From: JAWUWD01 sp034112085
GTDB taxonomy: Bacteria; Bacteroidota; Bacteroidia; Cytophagales; Cyclobacteriaceae
Assembly: GCA_034112085.1 (NCBI GenBank)
Contig: JAWUWD010000014.1
Coordinates: forward strand, 1-11,597
Length of the DNA: 11,597 nt
Reading direction: 5' to 3'
Position numbers and translations under genes: made by a program
Shown here: positions 7,287-11,597 of the stretch, piece by piece
Layout of the letters: the number at the start of each line of letters is the position of its first letter
Position numbering within the stretch: the stretch's first letter is position 1
The notes under the pieces: generated by a model
Database searches by the model: none
Told to the model about the DNA's origin: nothing
Seen by the model: the letters and a program-made list of their open reading frames with translations, nothing else

Positions 7287-7316
7287 TAGTTATACAACTA
7301 TGTTAATAGTTATTAA
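7287..7316. promoter_or_regulatory. Candidate repressor operator upstream of the free TonB_C gene
   Basis: This stretch holds overlapping inverted repeats: TAGTT-ATAC-AACTA (7287-7300), AACTAT-GTTA-ATAGTT (7296-7311) and TTAATA-GT-TATTAA (7303-7316). CAACTAT followed directly by GTTAATAGTTA (7295-7312) matches both elements found upstream of the repressor gene, where a 7-nt near-repeat separates them. It lies 46-75 nt before the TonB_C start. A TTG within it (7297-7295, minus strand) could be a -33 element, though the matching -7 box (TAGAATTA, 7274-7267) is poor. The remainder of the 210-nt divergent gap shows no other clear signal. Confidence 0.5.
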
Positions 7317-7451
7317 AATTTAAAATAGGAAAATTGAGCGTTTTAGTGAGTGTTTTAAGACAGCTTTGATGTAACTCATTACTATCATTTGGAGCTCATA
7401 AAAGGTTATATTTACGTTTAAATTAACTTATCCTATAAAAATAATATTGGT

Positions 7452-8330
7452 GTGATTTGTAAAGTAGAAAATGAATTAGTTCAGGTAGAGGTAAATAATA
7501 GAGGTGCTGAGTTGTGTAGTATTTTTCATAAACAACATGAAGTTGAGTATCTATGGCAAGCCGACCCCAATATTTGGGCAAGGCATGCACCTATTCTATT
7601 CCCTATAGTTGGACAGGTTCAGTCTGGTACTTATTCTTATCAAAATAAAACCTACAAACTAAGTCAACATGGATTTGCAAGGGATCGTGAGTTTAAGGTA
7701 GTCGATCAATCTGCTGATCAAATCACTTTTCGACTGAAGTATGATGAAGATTCCTTATCAGTCTATCCTTTTAGGTTCGAGTTGACCATTCAATATACCC
7801 TGGAGCAGACAAGACTCACTTCAAACTACCAAGTCCGGAATCTTGACACTGAAGAAATGTATTTCTCACTAGGTTTACATCCAGGGTTTACCTGTCCAAT
7901 AGAATCAAGTTTGTCATTCAGTGATTTTTATCTTGAATTTGATCAGGTTGAGACTGCGGATTGTTTGACACTCGATGGGCCTTTATTGAGTGGTAAGTTG
8001 AAAGGCAAGTTCATTAACGATTCTAGAATACTGCCGCTAGATTATTCTCTGTTCGACAATGATGCCTTAATTTTTGAAAACCTAAAATCATCATCAGTTA
8101 CTCTCAAGTCTGATCAATCTAGTCGATTTATAAAAGTAGGCATAGAAGGGTTTCCCTATTTGGGTATATGGAGTAAGCCCAAAGCCAATGCGCCATTTGT
8201 TTGTATAGAGCCATGGTACGGTATCACTGATGAAAAAGACAGCGGTAAGTTATTCCATCAGAAAAAGGGAGTACAGCTCTTGTCTGGAAATGCAGTGTTC
8301 GAATGTAAATCTTTTACCGAGGTAGGGTGA
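7452..8330 (+). CDS. Aldose 1-epimerase family protein (LacX / COG2017 type)
   Basis: 292 aa, the usual size for LacX/YeaD-like aldose epimerases. Seen in order: an N-terminal beta-rich half with RHAPILFPIVG (44-54), the HGF motif (H73), a second conserved His in LGLHPGF (H143), and CIEPWYG with the probable catalytic base E253. In galactose mutarotase two histidines and a glutamate play these roles, interconverting alpha and beta anomers of sugars. There is no signal peptide, so it acts in the cytoplasm; the true substrate is unknown. The start is GTG 7452, as no in-frame ATG lies near and the N-terminus matches family length. The gene stands alone: divergent from the TonB_C unit and convergent with the DUF4159 gene, whose stop is 13 nt away. 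No sugar-utilisation genes are visible. Confidence 0.9.
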   Translation: MICKVENELVQVEVNNRGAELCSIFHKQHEVEYLWQADPNIWARHAPILFPIVGQVQSGTYSYQNKTYKLSQHGFARDREFKVVDQSADQITFRLKYDEDSLSVYPFRFELTIQYTLEQTRLTSNYQVRNLDTEEMYFSLGLHPGFTCPIESSLSFSDFYLEFDQVETADCLTLDGPLLSGKLKGKFINDSRILPLDYSLFDNDALIFENLKSSSVTLKSDQSSRFIKVGIEGFPYLGIWSKPKANAPFVCIEPWYGITDEKDSGKLFHQKKGVQLLSGNAVFECKSFTEVG

Positions 8331-8343
8331 TCTTTATTTGATG

Positions 8344-8997
8344 TTACTCTTGAGTAAAACAATAAGTAACAATGTTAGCACCCATCTTCAGCGCTTCCAG
8401 ACGAATGTATTCAGGGTCATCATACGTGCTTTGGTCTTCCCAGCCATTGCCCAGATCAGATTCGTATGAATAGAAGCACACCAACTTACCTTCATAGATC
8501 AATCCTAAGCCTTGTGGTCGATCTCCATCATGCTCGTGCACCTTTGGAAGTCCTTTATCAAAATCATACTTCTGATGATATATAGGATGATTGAAAGGCA
8601 GCTCTACAAATTCTAACTCTGGGAACACCTTCTTCATTTCCAATCTGATAAACTGATCCATTCCATAGTTGTCATCTATGTGTAAAAAACCTCCAGCCAA
8701 AAGATAGGTTCTGAGATTTTCAGCATCGCTATTGGAGAAAATGACATTGCCGTGACCAGTCATGTAGATATAAGGGTATAAGAATAACTCAACGCTCGAT
8801 ACGTCAACTACTTGTTCCTCTTGCACCAGCCGCATGTTGAGCTGAGTATTACAATAGTAAATCAGATTGGGTAGCGCAGTTTTATTTGAATACCAATCAC
8901 CACCACCCTCATATTTGAGTTTGGCAATTTTCAAGTTTTGTGATTGCACAGTAAATACTGTAAACAGTAATACGCAAGTATATAAATATTTCTTCAT
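8344..8997 (-). CDS. DUF4159 family secreted protein
   Basis: 217 aa from ATG 8997-8995. A longer reading from 9090 would put 31 residues before the signal peptide and start upstream of the promoter at 9004-9033, so I reject it. Residues 1-20 (MKKYLYTCVLLFTVFTVQSQ) are a signal peptide. The mature protein has the family hallmarks: YEGGGDWYSN (29-38), a hydrophobic LFLYPYIYMTGHG, GGFLHIDDNYG (102-112), HPIYH (137-141) and YSYESDLGNGWED (176-188). DUF4159 proteins are widespread in Bacteroidota and Myxococcota, often beside MoxR/Bat-type genes, and resemble a glutamine-amidotransferase-like fold. No biochemical role is known to me. Here it is alone, convergent with the epimerase and divergent from the lipoprotein gene. 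Confidence 0.9.
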   Translation of the reverse strand: MKKYLYTCVLLFTVFTVQSQNLKIAKLKYEGGGDWYSNKTALPNLIYYCNTQLNMRLVQEEQVVDVSSVELFLYPYIYMTGHGNVIFSNSDAENLRTYLLAGGFLHIDDNYGMDQFIRLEMKKVFPELEFVELPFNHPIYHQKYDFDKGLPKVHEHDGDRPQGLGLIYEGKLVCFYSYESDLGNGWEDQSTYDDPEYIRLEALKMGANIVTYCFTQE

Positions 8998-9003
8998 GAA
9001 CAT

Positions 9004-9033
9004 CAAAAATAGTATATACGAAACAAGATGCAA
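9004..9033 (-). promoter_or_regulatory. Promoter of the DUF4159 gene (TTG-N19-TAnnTTTG)
   Basis: On the minus strand TTG (9033-9031) and TATTTTTG (9011-9004) are separated by exactly 19 nt, a complete consensus match. Only 6 nt separate the end of the -7 box from the ATG at 8997, so transcription should start at or just before the start codon. Confidence 0.7.
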
Positions 9034-9171
9034 CAGGATGCCTTTTACATTTTTTTTAAGGTTAATTAAACCTTTTACATTCTTGTACATCTAAGCTCCA
9101 AACAATTTATAAAAACCCCGGTAATGAATGAGTAATGGCCTGCTCGATAATTACCCTCAAAAATTAAGAAA

Positions 9172-10032
9172 ATGAAAAGAACAGGATTCAAAACAAACAA
9201 GTTATCTCTATTAGTGGCAGCAGTATGTATGATGACCTTTTTCGCTTGTGATGACCAAGGAGCATTGGATAATAATGTAGCACTTGATGTGATCAATGAT
9301 GATATTGAATTGGAGTCTTCTTACGAGGAAGTTGATGATTTGGCCCTTGCAGGAGCTTCTCATGACTTCAGTACTGGTGGAAGGTCAGAGCGAGATGGTA
9401 GATTCGAATGTGCAGAAGTCACCAAGGAAGAGACAGATACAGGTGCGATTATCACCATTGACTTTGGGGATGGTTGTGAAGGACCTAATGGAAGAGTAAG
9501 GGCGGGTATTATCCGAATCACAAAAACTGGTGATCACTGGGATCTAGGGTCAATGATGACTGCAGAGATGATTGGATTCTCTATAGATGATTTGATGTTT
9601 GAAGGTACCAGGAGTGTCACTAATATTTCTGAAAGCGTTGATACTAATCCTACTTTTAAAGTAACCTTAATAGGAGGGAAGGCTACCTGGCCCGATGGTA
9701 CAAGTGCTACCAGAGAAGTCAATAGAGTTCGGACTTTAATCAAATCTGATGACAGCGAGTTAGGTCGTGAAGTGTGGGTAGATGGTACTACTAATGGAGT
9801 CAATAGAGAGGGAGAGTCAATTGATGTTCAGATTATAGAAACACTGATCTTCAAAAGATCTTGTAGAGCAGGAAAGAAGTTCATTCCAGTATCTGGAGTA
9901 AAACAAATCACGAAAGGTGAAGTAGTCATCACAATAGACTTCGGAGATGGAGAATGTGATAATATAGCCATCAAAACGGTAGATGGTGTGAGTACAGAAA
10001 TCACTATCAAGAAGAATAGGAGAAAAGGTTAA
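9172..10032 (+). CDS. Lipoprotein of unknown function with two FGDG-Cys repeats
   Basis: 286 aa. The N-terminus is basic (MKRTGFKTNK), then hydrophobic, ending in FFAC with C26 as the likely lipidated cysteine; the following DDQ is acidic. A low-complexity acidic region (27-65) precedes a beta-rich domain. Two similar modules are visible. C80 is followed 21 residues later by IITIDFGDGC (C102), and C231 by VVITIDFGDGEC (C262). Four mature cysteines in two pairs suggest disulfides in a duplicated fold. I do not recognise a named family. It is likely on the outer membrane or cell surface. The gene starts 174 nt from the divergent DUF4159 gene, is followed by its own terminator, and precedes an ECF sigma factor gene with a separate promoter. 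No clear promoter motif is seen before it. Confidence 0.85.
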   Translation: MKRTGFKTNKLSLLVAAVCMMTFFACDDQGALDNNVALDVINDDIELESSYEEVDDLALAGASHDFSTGGRSERDGRFECAEVTKEETDTGAIITIDFGDGCEGPNGRVRAGIIRITKTGDHWDLGSMMTAEMIGFSIDDLMFEGTRSVTNISESVDTNPTFKVTLIGGKATWPDGTSATREVNRVRTLIKSDDSELGREVWVDGTTNGVNREGESIDVQIIETLIFKRSCRAGKKFIPVSGVKQITKGEVVITIDFGDGECDNIAIKTVDGVSTEITIKKNRRKG

Positions 10033-10059
10033 TAGCGAGTTTTGGTTAAGTTGTGTAAG

Positions 10060-10089
10060 CGATCACCAGAGATGGTGGTCGTTTTTTTT
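10060..10089 (+). terminator. Rho-independent terminator after the lipoprotein gene
   Basis: Arms 10060-10067 (CGATCACC) and 10074-10081 (GGTGGTCG) pair over 8 bp with one G-T wobble, around a 6-nt loop, and are followed by a T8 run (10082-10089). It lies 27 nt after the lipoprotein stop, separating that transcript from the sigma factor gene. Confidence 0.88.
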
Positions 10090-10133
10090 ATGATTTTACT
10101 ATTCGTTGACATCTGATGTTTCACATAAAGGGT

Positions 10134-10141
10134 TATCTTTG
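10134..10141 (+). promoter_or_regulatory. Bacteroidota -7 element (TATCTTTG) for the sigma factor gene
   Basis: TATCTTTG matches TAnnTTTG exactly and ends 5 nt before the ATG at 10147. The nearest upstream TTG (10106-10108) is 25 nt away, longer than usual, so the -33 element is uncertain. If used, this promoter would give a leaderless or nearly leaderless mRNA. Confidence 0.5.
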
Positions 10142-10146
10142 TAAGG

Positions 10147-10755
10147 ATGAACAATGAACAGGCTATAGTACTTTACCAACCGATGCTTCAGCAACTTGCC
10201 TTGAAGATATTGGGATCTATGGCTGACGCAGAAGATATTGTCCAAGATACTTTTGTAAAGTGGCTCACTTGCGATAAAGAGAAGATTAAAAATACGAAGG
10301 CATATTTGATCAAGTCGGTGACTAATAATTGCTTGAACCATATTGATAAAATCAAGCGCAAAAAAGATGAATTACTTGAAGACTGGCACCTGAGCACATT
10401 TATTGATCAGCAGAGAGAGAAAGATTTTTTCAAGTTTGACTTAGAAAATGAAATGTCTTCTGCGCTACAGATCCTACACAAGAAGTTAGAGCCCATTGAG
10501 AAATCCGTGTTTGTATTACGTGAAGTATTCAATATAGAATACGAGGAGATCCAATTGATTGTAAATAAGAAGAAAGATAATTGCCGTAAGCTATTCAGCA
10601 GAGCTAAGGAAAAACTTTCTGAAGAGACTTCTAAAATGAACTTCTCAGCACATACTGAAATGCTAGAAAGTTTCAAAAATGCTGCTTTTATGGGTAATAT
10701 ATCTGATTTGATCCACGATCTCAAGAAGGAAGTGAACGCCAAGTTCAAACAATAA
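10147..10755 (+). CDS. ECF (sigma-70 family) RNA polymerase sigma factor with short SnoaL-like C-terminal extension
   Basis: 202 aa. Region sigma2 spans about 8-70 with YQPMLQQLALKILGS and ADAEDIVQDTFVKWL (27-40), which contacts core polymerase and the -10 region. Region sigma4 spans about 107-157 (EKSVFVLREVFNIEYEEIQLIV then a helix-turn-helix ending SRAKEKL) for -35 recognition. The remaining ~40 residues (HTEMLESFKNAAFMGNISDL) resemble the first helices of the SnoaL-like domain carried by SigJ/ECF41-type factors, which are normally nearer 290 aa. Here the protein stops before the beta-sheet part. ECF41-type extensions tune sigma activity in place of a separate anti-sigma factor, and no anti-sigma gene is adjacent. 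ATG 10147 is required to keep sigma2 complete; the next in-frame Met (residue 13) would cut into it. Confidence 0.9.
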   Translation: MNNEQAIVLYQPMLQQLALKILGSMADAEDIVQDTFVKWLTCDKEKIKNTKAYLIKSVTNNCLNHIDKIKRKKDELLEDWHLSTFIDQQREKDFFKFDLENEMSSALQILHKKLEPIEKSVFVLREVFNIEYEEIQLIVNKKKDNCRKLFSRAKEKLSEETSKMNFSAHTEMLESFKNAAFMGNISDLIHDLKKEVNAKFKQ

Positions 10756-10812
10756 ACCTCTTACAGAAAATAAATTCACTTCTTTTTGTCACAAACTCCT
10801 ATTGAGATTGTC

Positions 10813-10840
10813 TTGTAGTTAATACCCATGTTTAAGATTG
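10813..10840 (+). promoter_or_regulatory. Weak promoter candidate for the desaturase gene
   Basis: TTG (10813-10815) lies 17 nt before TAAGATTG (10833-10840), which matches TAnnTTTG except for one base. The box ends 18 nt before the ATG at 10859. Spacing and sequence are both slightly off consensus. Confidence 0.3.
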
Positions 10841-10858
10841 GGATAAACTAAACCGATT

Positions 10859-11597
10859 ATGGAAGTTATATTAATATTTTTTGCAGCGCATTGGTACTTG
10901 TCACTGTTCTTTCAGACATTTTTTCTTCATAGATATGCTTCACATGAGGCATTTACCATGAGCAAATTCACCGAGAAGGTGTTCTTTGTATTGACTTGGT
11001 TATTCCAAGGATCAAACTACTTAAGTCCTTATGGTTACGGAGTCATGCACCGCATGCACCACGCCTTTGCGGATACTCCAGAAGATCCGCACTCTCCAAA
11101 GTACGATGAGTCGCTTATGAAGATGATGTGGAAGACTAAAACTATCTACTCTCAGATTACTAATAAAACGATGAAAGTAGATGATCGATTTACTCAAGAT
11201 GTACCTGAGTGGGAGTCGTTTGATAAATTTGCTAGATCATGGGTGTCTCGATTGATTTGGGGAATTGCTTATGTAGGTGTTTATTTTATCTATGCTGATG
11301 TATGGTGGTTGTGGTTATTGCTTCCTTTACAGTTTTTGTTATCACCTATTCATGGCGCGATCATCAACTGGTTTGCTCATAAATATGGATATAGAAACTA
11401 TGAAGTAAAGGATACCTCAAGAAACTTCCTTCCTTTTGATTTTTTGATGATGGGAGAGAGTTATCACAACAATCACCACAAGCATGGCAACCGTCCCAAC
11501 TTTGGTGGTGTGAGATGGCATGAGATCGATCCTACTTATCAAGTGATAAGAGTGCTCAATGCAGTGGGTGTTATCAAATTGAAGAAAAACAAACAAG
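10859..11597 (+). CDS. Fatty acid desaturase (membrane di-iron), 3' end cut off by the window
   Basis: ATG 10859 opens a frame that runs 246 codons to the window edge with no stop. The three histidine clusters of membrane fatty acyl desaturases are present: HRYASH (24-29), HRMHH (64-68) and YHNNHH (202-207), with extra His at 165 and 174. Hydrophobic segments near 3-22, 41-57 and 132-168 fit a protein crossing the inner membrane in pairs of helices. These enzymes use a di-iron centre, O2 and reductant to place a double bond in an acyl chain; the HRxxHH and NHHKHG forms are typical of the acyl-CoA/acyl-lipid delta-9 group. Position specificity cannot be read from sequence. Most of the catalytic core is inside the window, so only a short C-terminus is probably missing. 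It is a separate unit about 100 nt after the sigma factor gene. Confidence 0.9.
   Translation, partial: MEVILIFFAAHWYLSLFFQTFFLHRYASHEAFTMSKFTEKVFFVLTWLFQGSNYLSPYGYGVMHRMHHAFADTPEDPHSPKYDESLMKMMWKTKTIYSQITNKTMKVDDRFTQDVPEWESFDKFARSWVSRLIWGIAYVGVYFIYADVWWLWLLLPLQFLLSPIHGAIINWFAHKYGYRNYEVKDTSRNFLPFDFLMMGESYHNNHHKHGNRPNFGGVRWHEIDPTYQVIRVLNAVGVIKLKKNKQ

Noticed and set aside
7388..7414. TTTG (7388-7391) and TATATTTA (7407-7414) as promoter of the epimerase gene
   Set aside because: The spacer is only 15 nt and the -7 box lacks the final G; not strong enough to call.
8998..9090. Longer DUF4159 start at 9090, or ATG at 9003
   Set aside because: Both lie at or upstream of the promoter elements (9004-9033), and they would bury the signal peptide inside the protein.

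Overview
The window looks like chromosomal DNA of a Bacteroidota bacterium, probably a Cytophagales-type marine or soil organism. The evidence is AT-rich sequence, promoters of the Bacteroidota form (TTG, about 19 nt, then TAnnTTTG), weak Shine-Dalgarno signals, a TPR/PD40/OmpA envelope protein, a metallopeptidase fused to a TonB C-terminal domain, and a DUF4159 protein. I see no rRNA, tRNA, CRISPR array, transposase or phage gene. The genus is not determined.

Layout. A perfect 27-bp hairpin (59-114) precedes a secreted TPR-PD40-OmpA protein (170-1957). A 493-nt gap follows; its minus strand carries what may be a decayed or very small gene. Next is a DEAD-box RNA helicase with a TTG start and an Arg/Ser/Gly-rich tail (2451-4160), which ends at a terminator built into the 3' end of the convergent M56 gene. 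The minus-strand block 4207-7241 holds two transcription units. The first is a BlaI/MecI-type repressor and an M56 (BlaR1-like) membrane metallopeptidase ending in a TonB_C domain. The second is a small secreted TonB_C protein and a secreted protein of unknown function. Between the units lies a broken third TonB_C copy. The rest is a LacX-type aldose epimerase (7452-8330), a DUF4159 protein (8344-8997, minus), a lipoprotein with two FGDG-Cys repeats (9172-10032), an ECF sigma factor with a short C-terminal extension (10147-10755), and a fatty acid desaturase cut by the window edge (10859-11597).

How the genes may work together. The most interesting part is 4207-7320. Three related TonB_C domains sit within 3 kb: one fused to the M56 sensor protease, one free in the periplasm, and one decayed. 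The regions upstream of the repressor and of the free TonB_C gene share an 11-nt sequence and a 7-mer, arranged as inverted half-sites. In front of the repressor these overlap a good promoter. The inference is a small BlaI-controlled regulon in which the protease and the free domain share an operator and a homologous sensor domain. No beta-lactamase is in view, so the inducing signal is unknown. The other genes look like independent single-gene units. Two of them (DUF4159 and the sigma factor) have start codons so close to the -7 element that their mRNAs may be leaderless.
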